Part shown: piece after piece, positions 10,925-22,029 of the stretch
Numbering within the stretch: the stretch's first letter is position 1
Layout: every line of letters begins with the position of its first letter
Origin: Silene conica
Taxonomy: Eukaryota > Streptophyta > Magnoliopsida > Caryophyllales > Caryophyllaceae
Direction: 5' to 3'
NCBI GenBank assembly: GCA_029255685.2
Contig: CM055318.2
Span: 11,661,001 to 11,725,000, forward strand
DNA length: 64,000 nt
Notes under the pieces: generated by a model
Databases searched by the model: none
Told to the model about the DNA's origin: nothing
The model's input: the letters and a program-made list of their open reading frames with translations, nothing else
Position numbers and translations under genes: made by a program

Positions 10925-13375
10925 TTTCTTATTTCGTAAAATTTGGGCATAAAATATTTGTTTACTCACAAAATGTTTAATTTCTTATTTTGTGAATCTT
11001 CGACCTTAATTTGTGAACTCAGGACCTTATTTCGTGAAACTTAGACTTAAAATGTTTGTTTGCTCACAAAATGGATAATTTCTTATTTCGTGAATTTCGG
11101 ACCTTAATTTTACTCACGAATTGTTTAATTTTTTACTTCGTGAATTTTGGACCTTAATTTGTGAAACCGGAACCTTATTTCGTGAAACTTGGACTTAAAA
11201 AGTTTGTTTAATAACGAAATGTATAATTTCTTATTTCGTGAATCTTGGACCTTAATTTGTGAAGTCAGGACCTTATTTCGTGAAACTTGGACTTAAAATA
11301 TCTGTTTACTCACGAAATGTTTAATTTCTTATTTCGTGAATCTTGGACCTTAATTTGTGAAACCGGAACCTTATTTCGTGAAACTTGGACTTAAAACTTT
11401 TACTTACTCACAAGATGTTTAATTCCTTATTTCGTGAATCTTGGACCTTAATTTGTGAAACCGAGACCTTATTTTGTGAAACTTGGACTTAAAATGTTTG
11501 TTTACTCACGAAATTTTAATTTTTTATTTCGTAAATCTTGGACCTTAATTTGTGAAACCGGAACCTTATTTCGTGAAACTTGGATTTAAAATGTTTGTTT
11601 ACTCACGAATTGTTTAATTTCTTACTTCGTGAATTTTGGACCTTAATTTGTGAAATCGGAACCTTATTTCGTGAAACTTGGACTTAAAATGTTTGTTTAC
11701 TCACGAAATTTTTAATTTATTATTTCGTGAATCTTTGACCTTAATTTGTGAAACCGGAACCTTATTTCGTGAAACTTGAATTTAAAATGTTTGTTTACTC
11801 ACGAATTGTTTAATTTCTTACTTCGTGAATTTTGGACCTTAATTTGTGAAACCGGAACCTTATTTCGTGAAACTTGGACTTAAAAAGTTTGTTTAATCAC
11901 GAAATGTATAATTTTTTGTTTCGTAATCCTGGACCTTAATTTGTTAAGTCGGGACCTTATTTCGTGAAACTTGGAATTAAAATATTTGTTTACTCACGAA
12001 ATGTTTAATTTCTTATTTCGTGAATCTTTGACCTTAATTTGTGAAACCGGAACCTTATTTCGTGAAACTTGGACTTAAAATATTTGTTGCGCACAAAATA
12101 TATAATTATTTATTCCGTGAATCTTGGACCTTAATTTGTGAAACCGGAACCTTAATTCGTGAAACTTGTACTTAAAATGTTTGTTTACTCACGAAATTTT
12201 TAATTTTTAATTTGGTAAATCTTGCACTTTAATTTGTGAAACCGGAACCTTATTTCGTGAAACTTGGATTTTAAATGTTTGTTTACTCACGAATTGTTTA
12301 ATTTCTTATTTCGTGAATCTTGGACCTTAATTTGTGAAACCCGGACCTTATTTCGTGAAACTTGGACTTAAAATGTTTGTTTACTCTCAAAATCTTTAAT
12401 TTCTTATTTCGTGAATATTGGACCTTAATATGTGAAACCGGGACCTTATTTCGTGAAACTTAGATAAAATGTTTTTTTACTTACAAAATGTTCAATTTCT
12501 TATTTCGTGAATTTTGAACCTTAATTTGTGAAACCGAAACCTTATTTCGTGAAACTTGGACTTCAAATGTTTGTTTAATCACGAAATGTATAATTTTTTA
12601 TTTCGTGAATCTTGGACCTTAATTTGTGAAACCGGAACCTTAGTTCGTGAAACTTGGAATTAAAATGTTTGTTCACTCACGAAATGTTTAATTTCTTATT
12701 TCGTGAATCTTGGACCTTAATTTGTGAAACCGGGACCTTATTTCGTGAAACTTGGATTTAAAATGTTTTTTTACTCACATAATCTTTAATTTCTTATTTC
12801 GTGAATCTTGAACCTTAATTTGTGAAACCGGGACCTTATTTCGTGAAACTTGGAATTAAAATGTTTTTTCACTCACGAAATGTATAATTTCTTATTTCGT
12901 AAATCTTGGACCCTAATTTATGAAACCGGAACCTTATTTCGTGAAACTTGGATTTAAAATGTTTGTTTAGTCAAAAAATGTTTAATTTCTTATTTCATGA
13001 ATCTTGGACCTTAATTTGTGAAACCGGGGCCTTATTTTGTGAAACTTGTATTTAAAATGTTTGTTTATTCACAAAATGTATAATTTCTTATTTCGTGAAT
13101 CTTAGACCTTAATTTGTGAAACCGGAACCTTATTTCGTGAAACTTGGACTTAAAATTTTTACTTACTCACAAGATGTTTAATTCCTTATTTCGTGAATCT
13201 TGGACCTTAATTTGTGAAACCGGGACCTTATTTCGTGAACCTGTATTTAAATGTTTGTTTACTCACAAAATGGGTAATTTCTTATTTCGTGAATTTTGGA
13301 CCTTAATTTGTGAAACCGGGACCTTATTTCGTGAAACTTGGATTTAAAATTTATGTGAAACCGGGACCTTAATTT
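10925..13375. repeat. Satellite array of about 98-bp units
   Basis: Some 24-25 diverged head-to-tail copies of a unit of about 98 bp. Each has three related words: TTATTTCGTGAA-TCTTGGACC, TTAATTTGTGAAACCGG and CCTTATTTCGTGAAACTTGG, so the unit is itself built from a shorter repeat around 'TTCGTGAA'. Some copies are truncated. The open frame at 13144-13347 is a by-product. Confidence 0.9.
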
Positions 13376-14270
13376 GTCGAAGAATTAGCCACTATGAACA
13401 AAGTAAGGCAACTAAGATACCTTTCAAGCTCTGCTTCCTGCCTTTATGTAAAATCTGATGTCCGTCTTTACTTCAAATCATTAAATAGATTTCGACATGA
13501 CAGATTATACAAATAGATTACTTCGTATATCAGTATACATATGATAATAATAGGCCTTTAGGTTGACAGGTCATGCTCCTTTCTTGCTTCAATGAAAAGC
13601 TTTGTTGAAGAGGGGTCCAGACCTAAAAGCCTATAATCAACTGAGAAAATAAACAAACCTGTGAAACACTTAGGAGGAAACATGCAGGAATCTGCAGATA
13701 TTTAAATAAATATGCTGATAGTTCATAATAATTGAAGCAAAAGATTCATCTTCAGCTTTGGGATAAATGGGACAAATACAAGATGAGTTTCAAAAATCGT
13801 TAGGCAAGGCTACATACTTTCATGAGTAGCAGACCGTTCGTACATCTAAACCATTCTAGAGGCATTGAAGTGATGATATGATACATAAAATGGGATAAGA
13901 AGAAAAATATCATGGAGTGGATTGCAAACAGCTTTTTGATCGCTTTTGGCTTATTTTAGGCAGTCCGAGAATTAATTCACAGAGATATTTGTGCACCTTC
14001 AAGGCTTCAACTTAAAACAGAAAATGAGTACAGAAAAAGACTGCATCATTTATCTCTTCTAAAAAAAACCCAACTCAAAAATTATGGATGCTGAGAACAA
14101 TCCACAAGGCCAGAAATTGATGCCAGCAATCAGCAAGTGCATGGAATGACTGTGAATTGGAGTAAATTGAAGGAGAACGTGGTTAGCTGCGATTTTATAT
14201 GGACACTTGGCATCATCTGGTACATCTATAATTTTAGAATCTGACGGTATTGAATGAGTCCAACCGCCTC
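13376..14270. other. Non-repetitive sequence, possible gene fragment
   Basis: Less AT-rich than its surroundings. On the minus strand near 13565-13630 a short frame reads like an exon (GLDPSSTKLFIEARKEHD), followed by a stop, with a possible acceptor 'tctcag' just upstream. It is too short to name. It may be a host-gene piece captured by the Helitron whose 3' end is at 10371, but this is not shown. Confidence 0.3.
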
Positions 14271-14299
14271 ACCCTAAGAGGGGTGCCTCACATGATTCA

Positions 14300-14367
<68 letters not shown>

Positions 14368-14397
14368 TGAATCAAGAGAGTCCACCCCCTTTAAATG
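14271..14397. repeat. Inverted repeat around a (TA)n tract
   Basis: GGGGTGCCTCACATGATTCAA on the left pairs imperfectly with TTGAATCAAGAGAGTCCACC on the right, across about 60 bp of pure TA (14302-14362). The whole can form a long hairpin. It marks the left edge of the MULE-like gene cluster, but no matching terminal repeat was found at the far side. Confidence 0.6.
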
Positions 14398-14496
14398 AGT
14401 ATTGAGTCCAATTCTCAGCCATTAGATCTGGTCAGTTGAACGGGCACGATTTGATGCGCGAGATTAAAGGGATAGTTTTGTAATTCTGTGGTAGCA

Positions 14497-14503
14497 TATA
14501 AAA
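14497..14503 (+). promoter_or_regulatory. TATA box of the FAR1-domain gene
   Basis: TATAAAA lies upstream of a pyrimidine-rich leader that ends in a good donor (TTATTCAG/gtaaat, near 14617), consistent with a spliced 5' untranslated exon. Confidence 0.5.
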
Positions 14504-15176
14504 GGTCTTTTTTTAGGGATTTCTATTCTTTTTCAGACGGATCTTTTTCCTCTCTCCAAGCAAATCTCTCAAAATCAAATTAATCAACAAATTCGAATCA
14601 GCAAATTTTTATTCAGGTAAATCAATTCATCTTAACATTTATTTGATCAGTTAAGAGTGATTGAATCAAACGCATGTTAAATTACTGGTATTTTTTTATT
14701 AATTCGTTGCTTAAATTTTGCGTTCTCGTTCAATTTGTTTTACTTACTGGTAAATTACTTCATCTTAGCATTCATTCTATCAGTTTATAGTTATTGAATC
14801 AAACGTGAATGTGAATGACTGGTATATTTGTTGATTCATTTTTGCGATCTCGTTCATTTTTCCGCCTAATGTTTATCGTTCTTTCTTTTGTTTTACCTAT
14901 TTTTCAGTTTTCGTCATAGATCTCACTTGCATCTCAACATGCCTGTTATCACGTCTTCTTTTTTCGATGTGAATGGTGTTTGTGTGTGCTTTAATAAGTT
15001 TTGTAATAATATACTAAATTAGTTTTATATTTTTTTTCAGAATTTGATTGATGAAATAGTTTTTTCTATATTTTGTAATACTCATTCAATCATTTTAAGA
15101 GTGTTCAAATGAAATTCATGTTAACTTGCTAATTTCAATGGTTGCTTCTTTTGTTTTACTTATTTCAGCTTTCGCG

Positions 15177-15942
15177 ATGGATCTCAATGGAATTCAACAT
15201 GCGTTTGACTCACTGAGTCTTACTTCTGGTCTTTTTTGTCTGCTTTTCAACATGTTTTCATTTCAATATGTGTTCTGCTGGTAAAATATGTGTCCTGAAG
15301 TGTGTATTTTTTTTATTAGGAGCTGTCTATGGCGATGTTAATGGCCCGTGTACGTCTGTTGCATCCTCTTTGTCTGCGCGTGCAAGACGTCTTAGTAGCA
15401 GCGAACGGATAAGGAAATTACAGACGCAGTTTACTGTTAGATTAGGGAGGTGTTTTAGCACACTTGAGGAAGCATTGTTGTTCTATCAGATTTATGCTAT
15501 TTCACGTGGATTTCAACCCAGACCATTCAGTCAAAAACCAATATATTCTGGTGGGAATTGGTTGAAGTACGTGGTTTGTAATCACCATGTTAATCACAAA
15601 CATAGTAGTAGGGGCACTCCAAGGACTGGATGCAATGCTATGATCAGGTTTATATACAATGGAGAAGGGTATGTTGTTGACATGTTACATGCTGTACACA
15701 ATCATTCTGTGTTGTCAGTTAAGGATTCTCTCCGTAAACTGGCATCAAACATTGGTGTGTTCGAAAAGTTACGAATCATAAACAACTTTAAGTTCAGAAT
15801 GGGCTGTTCAAGAACTATCAATTTTGATAAACAGCCTGTGAATTGCGGTTCATCAATGGTGGTGGTTCATAAATACCAAAGGGATGTCAACTCTGAAGAT
15901 GTTGAGATGTTCGTTGATGAGTTTAGCAAGCTTTCTGTGTGA
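15177..15942 (+). CDS. Short FAR1 DNA-binding-domain protein (intact)
   Basis: Two coding exons, 15177-15228 and 15320-15942, join in phase (TCT G / GA GCT) to give 224 residues. The protein carries a FAR1-type (WRKY-GCM1 zinc finger) DNA-binding domain: 'FSTLEEALLFYQIYAISRGF' at the start, Cys in VVCN, Cys in RTGCNAM, and the closing HNH in 'AVHNHS'. This domain is known from FHY3/FAR1 proteins and from the MULE transposases they derive from. The frame stops soon after it, so no MULE transposase or SWIM domain is present. Its neighbour at 18069 has the same domain plus a transposase, so this is a diverged sister that lost or never had the catalytic part. A DNA-binding regulator or competitor at transposon ends is a reasonable guess. 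The start was chosen because it gives the correct splice phase and follows a TATA box and leader intron. Confidence 0.6.
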
Positions 15943-15984
15943 AGCCGTATGTGAATTGGAGTTCATCAAATCTGTTACTATTTT

Positions 15985-16660
15985 TAGTTTGAAGTGTTAC
16001 AAGTTTATGTTTTCAGAATTACATTGAACATTATTAAAAAAGAATCCCTTTGAACTTCAAACATGTTACAAATAACTGTAGAAGTGTTACAATTTACATA
16101 TTTCAGTATTACGTTAAACAATAGAAGTGTTACAATAACGTTTGGACTTCCAATATGTTACAAATCAATTTAGGAGTGTTACATTTCAATTATTCATTTA
16201 TAACAATTTGAACTTCAATTATGTTATAAATAACTGTCGAAGTGTTACATTCTACATTTTTTACTATTACATTAAACATTAATTGATTTTTACCATTCAA
16301 AATTAAAGCTGCTACAATAGCTTTTACATCAAACATTTTTTCCTTTTTTAATCCCCTTCAAAAGTTAAATTTGTGCACAACTACCTATTATTTTTTAAAA
16401 AATTTTACAAATTACTGTTAGTATTAGTTCAAACATAGGACACTTAACGTTTGTCAGTATTAGTTCAACGTTACAAATTACAGTTATGTAGTGTTATAAT
16501 ATTCATCTTTCAGTGTTATATTTTTGTATATTCGGAGTTATAACAATAGAAATTGAAAGGTGTTGTAATATTATGTAAGTTATAAAATTTTGTAAGTGTT
16601 ATATTTTTTAATTTTAAGAGTTACAATATGTAAGTTTTAGTGCTATAATGTAATCTAATT
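15985..16660 (+). repeat. Cluster of AGTGTTAYA motifs
   Basis: The spacer after the FAR1-domain gene contains at least eight copies of AGTGTTACA or AGTGTTATA, plus CAGTATTA variants and ATGTTACAAAT words, all in the same orientation. Sequence between motifs differs, so this is a motif cluster and not a simple tandem repeat. Confidence 0.75.
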
Positions 16661-16675
16661 TTGTATATTATATTA

Positions 16676-17110
16676 GCGGATCCCCTTAATCCAACCTTAT
16701 ACCCTTTCCCGTCCAGTTTTTGTAATACCCGGCCTCATAGTGTTCACCCGTCCCCCAAAAAAAGGTTCACCCGTCCCCATCTAGGGTGTCTTTTTGTCTT
16801 ACTGTCGTTCGTATGTAAAACAATGGAAGGGAAGGGTTTAGGGTTGGATTAGGGGGATCCGCGGTAGCGGATCCGCCTAATCCAACCCTAAACTCTTTCT
16901 CGTCCTGTTTTTTGGAATACCCGACCCATAGTTTTCACCCGTCCCACAGTAAAGGGTTCACCCGTCCCCATCTACGGTGTCTTTTTGTCTTACTGTCGTT
17001 CTTATGTGAAGCAAAGGAAGGGTTTAGGGTTGCATTAGGCTGTTCCGCGGTAGCGGATCCGCCTAATCCAACCCTGGCCTAAACCCTTTCCCGTCCCGTT
17101 TAGGGTGTCT
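16676..17110. repeat. Tandem foldback units with GCGGATCCGC ends
   Basis: Two units of about 185 bp (16676-16862, 16867-17048) and part of a third (from 17053). Each starts GCGGATCC.CCTAATCCAACC and ends with the inverse (GGTTGGATTAGG.GGATCCGC in unit 1, degraded in unit 2), separated by GGTA. Every unit can fold on itself. They look like a small foldback or MITE family that amplified in tandem. Confidence 0.75.
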
Positions 17111-17135
17111 TTTTGTAACACTACATACTTATATT

Positions 17136-17585
17136 TAGACCTGGCAAACAGATCGTGTCGTGTCGGGTTCGTGTTCGTGTCACATGTAAACGGGTCATAA
17201 AACCTCCAACCCAAACCCGACCCAATTAAATTTCGTGTCGTGTTCGTGTCGACCCACTTAGATAAATGGGTCATCAAGCCTCAACCCTAACCCGTTAATT
17301 TCGTGTCGGGTTCGTGTCGGGTTTTCGTGTCATGTCCATATTTGGAAAGTTTAAGTATATTTATGTGATGGACGATAAAAAAAATTAGGATTAATTTATT
17401 AAACAGGTCATTCGTGTCGGGTTCGTATTTAAAGAGCTCAACCCAAACCCGACCCAATTAAATATCGTGTCGTGTTCGTGTCGACCCACTTACATAAATG
17501 GGTCATTAAGCCTCAACCCAAACCCGCTAATTTCGTGTCGGGTTCGTGTCGTGTTTTCGTGTCGTGTCATAATTTGCCAGCTCTA
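17136..17585. mobile_element. hAT-type MITE with 8-bp duplication
   Basis: Starts TAGACCTGGCAAA and ends TTTGCCAGCTCTA, with CTTATATT on both sides (17128-17135 and 17586-17593). The 8-bp target and TAGRSCTGGCAAA ends are hAT features. The interior is made of repeated 'cgtgtcgggttcgtgtc' words. It is inserted in a cluster of reverse-oriented AGTGTTAYA motifs. Confidence 0.85.
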
Positions 17586-17593
17586 CTTATATT

Positions 17594-17800
17594 ATAACAG
17601 TACAAACTTATCTTTGTAACACTACATACTTATTATATTATAACAGTACAAACTGATACTTGTAACACTATATACTTACATTATAACATTACACACTTAT
17701 ACAAGTAACACTACATACTGCTATTATAACACTAAAAAGTAAAACTTTGTTACATTTAGCTATAAGAAGTGTTACATTTTCAATGTTTCAATATTATATT
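17594..17800 (-). repeat. Reverse-oriented AGTGTTAYA motif cluster
   Basis: TGTAACACTA and TATAACA words recur at least five times here, and once more at about 17115 before the hAT insertion. They are the reverse complement of the motif in the other clusters. Two forward copies follow near 17770. The cluster lies just upstream of the transposase gene. Confidence 0.7.
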
Positions 17801-18068
17801 ATAACAGTATTTTAGAATTTACAATTTTAAATTTGTTAACCTTTGATATTTTTTGGACAGTTGTTATATTAGACTATGGCCCACCTACTTTAAATAAGGT
17901 ATTTTAGCCAATTCCACTTTCCTTATTCCATAAGCAACTTTTGTTTGCAACCTATATATATTTTATTTTCCTCTCTTTATTTCTTGTCAAATTTTTAAAA
18001 CCTAAATTTCTAATTAACGTTTGGTTTGAATTCTCTCTTCAACCTTGGATGTTTCTGTGTTTTTCATC

Positions 18069-20852
18069 ATGAATTCAAGCTCGTCAGCAATGGAAATTCA
18101 CGAAACTGAACAAAATCCTACATCCGGCACTCTTAGTACTGGTAAATTCTTTTTGTGTTGTATTTATTATGCTTTCTGTTGTGGTTTAGATTGTGAAATT
18201 TTTATTGTCCTTTTTGTTAATAATTCAGCTGCCTTAATTAATATCAATGAAATTCCTGAACTTTCTACTACTCCTGCTCTTATTTCTGGTAATCAAATTT
18301 TTTTTGTATGATTACGTGCTGTGTATTCTCGTTTAGTTTTCTCTTTGTTATATTTTTATTTTCCAATCAGCTGTTTTCGTTTGTGTTTTATATCTTTTTT
18401 TTTTATAATTCTCTGTGATTCTCTTATTTTGTAGCAGGCAACAATAATGTTGTCGACTGTACACCTACATGTGTTGCATCGTCTTCTAGTACACATAATA
18501 GGCATCCACTAATATTGAGTTATACACCTGGTGGTAGCGAGCAGTGGTTGCGGAGGGTTGAACAGGAGTTCACTCCTAAACTGGGGATGTTTTTTAATAC
18601 TCTTATGTACGGGTTGTTGTTTTATAAGGTTTATGCCTTATCATGTGGGTTTGAACCTAGGCTGTATACTACAAAGAGACGACGATATGGTGCAATATGT
18701 AAAAAGTCTGTTGTTTGCAATCGCCAAGGTTTTAGGGAAAATAGGAATTGGGAAAGAAATAGTAACACAAGGTCTGTAAAAATTACAAGGATAGGCTGCC
18801 CTGCAATGATAAGATTTTCATATAATGGGTCAGGATATTATGTTGACATGCTTCATGATTTTCACAACCACATGCTTGGCAATACTAAGGATGTTCATCT
18901 CCAGAATTTGATTAGAAAACTTAATACATTCCACAAGCAAACAATTATTAACAACTCTAAGGTCAACATTGGGGCTTCAATGAGTTTTAGGCTTTGCAAA
19001 GAGTATGCGGAGGGGTATGAAAATGTGGGGGCAACATTAATAGATTTCAAGAATTTCAACAGGGATATAAAGTGTTTTATAGGCAGTAAAGATGCTCAAA
19101 TGATGATAGATCGATTTAAAGAGATTTCTGAAACAAATAAGGGTTTTTATTATGCATATTATACTAATGAAGAACAAGTTTTGTCTAGAGTTTTTTGGTG
19201 TGATTCACAAAGTAGGCAGAATTATTCGTTGTTTGGGTATTCTTTTAGTTTCGATGCAATCTATGGAACCAACAAGTATAACATGGTGTTCGCGCCTTTC
19301 ACTGGTGTTGACCACCAGCGGTCTGTTACATTTGCTGCAACACTGCTCGAACATGAGGACGAGGAATCATTTACGTGGTGCTTTGAAAAGTTTTTGGATG
19401 CAATGAATCAGAAAGAACCCCAGTGTGTTATAACTGATCAGGCCCCTGGAGCAATACTTGCTGTCCCTGCAGTTTTTAAGAAAGCTCGTCATCGATTCTG
19501 CATGTGGCATATAATGCAAAAACTGGGCGCGAAAGTAGGGGTACCCATGTTTAAGGACACAGTTTTCCTTTCTCGATTCAATTGTTTGGGATAGTATCTT
19601 GGATGTTGCTGAGTTTGAGTCTAAGTGGGCCGACATTATTCAAGAATATAAACTTGAAGGTAACGAGTGGCTGAGGAGCATTTATGCTATCCGTGCACAG
19701 TGGATTCCTGCCTACTTTACCGATTTGCCTGTGGGTTCTATATTGAGAACAACTCAGAGATCTGAAAGCGATAATTCGTTTTTCAAGCGTTTTGAGAATA
19801 AGTTTGGCACTTTGGTTGAATTTTGGATGAGATTCCAAAGTGCTATGGACCAGCAAAGGTATGCAACACAATGTCTTGATAAAGCGAGTGATTATTCACT
19901 CCCTGAACTAGTATCACCTTTACCAATAGAGAAGCATGCTTCAACTGTGTATACTCATGCCCTCTTCAAAGATTTTCGAGAAGAAGTGGAGGCTGCTATA
20001 AGCTCATGTGGTATAATTGATGTCACACATGACATTGATCGGGAGTGTTCTGATGTGAAGGATGGGATTATCGGGAAAACATTTCGAGTTGTGTCCACTA
20101 TTTCAAGTAAAGAAGCTTCATGTGCTTGCAAGCTTTTTTTGAGGAAAGGACTGTCGTGCAGTCATATTATTTGTGTCTGGCAGGGGAAAAAATTACTTCA
20201 ATCCCTGACAAAAATATCCTGAAACGGTTGACAAAGAACTCATACAGAAGCAGTTTTGATGCGGAGGGCGTTGTTGATGAGAATGTCGATGCTACTCACT
20301 ATCACAATTTAGCTGTCGCTGGGGTGTAGACAGAGTTTTATTCCATCATTCCTGTCCTGAAGTCTCTGCCGGAGGGTCAACTTAAAGAGCTCTCAAAATT
20401 GTTGAGATCCTACCGTGAGAAATTCTGTTCTCAGAAACCGGCATTAACAGAGGAACAAGAATTGGAGCAGTTGTTGGGTTGCAGTTCATCCTCTACTGTT
20501 ACTATATTACCACCACTCGCAAAAAGAAAAAGGGCTGTGGCAAAAGATTACTGTCTCTTAAGCAAAAGGCAAAAAAAAAGGCAAAAAAACCAAAAAGACT
20601 GTGTAACAATTGTAAACGAATGAGTTATCATGACAAGAAATTGTCCAAATCCATTTGTCAAAAAGGCCCCTGTTACAACCAATGTATGTATTAATTCTAT
20701 TAATCTACATATTTTTTGTGTTAATATTTTTTAAACTGTAATATTTTCTATAGACATGATTTTGAAACCAACACTCCGGTTTTCAACAGGACGATACGTC
20801 ATCTGAAGGAGAAGAAGGAGAAGAAGGAGAAGAAGAAGATGCATCTGAATAA
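18069..20852 (+). pseudogene. FAR1/MULE transposase gene, broken
   Basis: Exons 18069-18141, 18229-18288 and 18438 onward join in phase. Order of domains: FAR1 zinc finger (VVCN, RIGCPAM, FHNH), MULE transposase (FDAIYGTNKY with the first Asp, VITDQ with the second, CMWH, and SESDNS with the likely Glu), SWIM zinc finger (CACK..LSCSH), a zinc-knuckle-like segment (CNNCKRMSYHDK) and an acidic tail in a last exon near 20788-20852. This is the FRS/mudrA family, which cuts and joins transposon ends. The frame is broken at least four times: a shift near 19575, a shift in a GGGGAAAAAA run near 20190, a TAG at 20327-20329, and a shift in A-rich sequence near 20525. Three sit in or near homopolymers, so some could be assembly errors. 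As read, no active transposase is made. Confidence 0.85.
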
Positions 20853-21388
20853 TGGAGTATGTCGTAGTTTATTCGCTGTAGTCAAACAATTTGATTGTTG
20901 GACATGCATTTAAAGTTTTAAGCCATACATATTCATGTTATAAAATACAGATCCAGATGTTACAATTTGCATATTAATTGGTACACAGTCCTCTTTTTGT
21001 GTCTTAAATCTTTGTTCTTTAAATATTTTCATTGTTTAATTATTTTTAGTTTATTTGGTGGATAATGTCAGTATTTTTTGTGATTTTGGTTTGTTATAAT
21101 ATACTGGGGGGGTTCAAAGTTATAATATACGTTGTTGAGTGTTACTTGTATTTTATATTCTTTTGATTACACTGTAATTATGTTTGAAATTAAAATGGTC
21201 AACCCTTTTTTTATGAAACAGTGTATTATGCAGGTGTGTTTGACAACACACTAAATAAAAGTGATTACACACTGCCAAAAAGCATCGCTTGGGGAAAGAA
21301 AAACAACAAACAAATGTATGGTTTCATGTGTTTGTAACACTATGCATCGATTGGACTGCACATCCCCCAACAATAAAGGATAAACCAC
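20853..21388. other. Spacer and promoter region of the XS gene
   Basis: AT-rich spacer between the transposase remnant and the XS-domain gene. It contains a few ATAATATAC/GTGTTAC words like those of the motif clusters. No other gene is seen; the minus-strand open frame at 21251-21448 runs against the promoter and is not supported. Confidence 0.5.
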
Positions 21389-21396
21389 TATAAATA
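21389..21396 (+). promoter_or_regulatory. TATA box of the XS-domain gene
   Basis: TATAAATA followed by a pyrimidine-rich leader and the ATG about 95 bp downstream, a standard plant promoter spacing. Confidence 0.65.
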
Positions 21397-21490
21397 GAGG
21401 CATGCATGTACAACATGTCATTAACACACAAAATTTATTATCATCCATTTTTTTCCTTCAAACCTCCTTTATCTTCTTTTTTGTGTGTCT

Positions 21491-21961
21491 ATGGTTATTC
21501 AATATGTTCACCCCTTTTGCTGCATAATGGCCAACATGCCAGGCCATTATGAGGGTAACTTGTATGTTGTCAAAAGCTTCAGAGTTCTTAGGGACAGGCT
21601 ACGGGAATTAAATTATCCGGTAACAAAGGTTAAGTCAGTCTGGAATCGGGATGGTAACTTCTCAGGGTTTGTGGTTATCGAGTTTGGCCCGTCGCAGGAG
21701 CATTGTCATTATACATTCAAGTTACAAGAATTGTTCAAAATAAAGGAGCATGGCTTTGATGACTGGAGGTCCAAAAGCAGTGACACAGTAGGGGTAGACC
21801 CGTATCTTTGGGTCGCTAGAAGCAGTGACAAGCATTACGTCCGTCGGCCTTTTGTCCGCGTCGAAGTTGCTGATAATGTGAAGGCTGCTGCAGAGGCAGA
21901 TGCTGCGGCTGAAATTTTTAACCCCTTTGATTGTCTCGTTGCTGCTCTTGGTGCAAATTAA
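21491..21961 (+). CDS. XS-domain protein encoded within the MULE-like cluster
   Basis: A single-exon gene of 156 residues with an intact frame. Residues about 25-120 match the XS-domain pattern of SGS3 and the IDN2/FDM proteins: KSFRVLRDRLRELNYP, then VKSVWNRDGNFSGFVVIEFG, an amphipathic stretch ending HGFDDW, and PYLWVARSSD. In those host proteins XS binds double-stranded RNA with 5' overhangs in small-RNA and RNA-directed DNA methylation pathways. The zf-XS finger, coiled coil and XH domain of the host proteins are missing, so this is a minimal XS protein. The tail is rich in Ala/Glu. It sits between the transposase remnant and the ULP-like gene and has its own TATA box. ATG at 21491 was chosen as the first in frame; a second at 21527 is possible. 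A role in blunting small-RNA silencing is inferred from the domain and setting only. Confidence 0.65.
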   Translation: MVIQYVHPFCCIMANMPGHYEGNLYVVKSFRVLRDRLRELNYPVTKVKSVWNRDGNFSGFVVIEFGPSQEHCHYTFKLQELFKIKEHGFDDWRSKSSDTVGVDPYLWVARSSDKHYVRRPFVRVEVADNVKAAAEADAAAEIFNPFDCLVAALGAN

Positions 21962-22029
21962 GAAAGAATTATATTATTGTATTCGATTTTCGTTGTTTAT
22001 GGTTTGTGTTTTCGTTGTTGGACAAGTCT

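Noticed and set aside
13144..13347. 67-residue repetitive frame as a gene
   Set aside because: It is part of the 98-bp satellite and its internal repeat follows the satellite unit.
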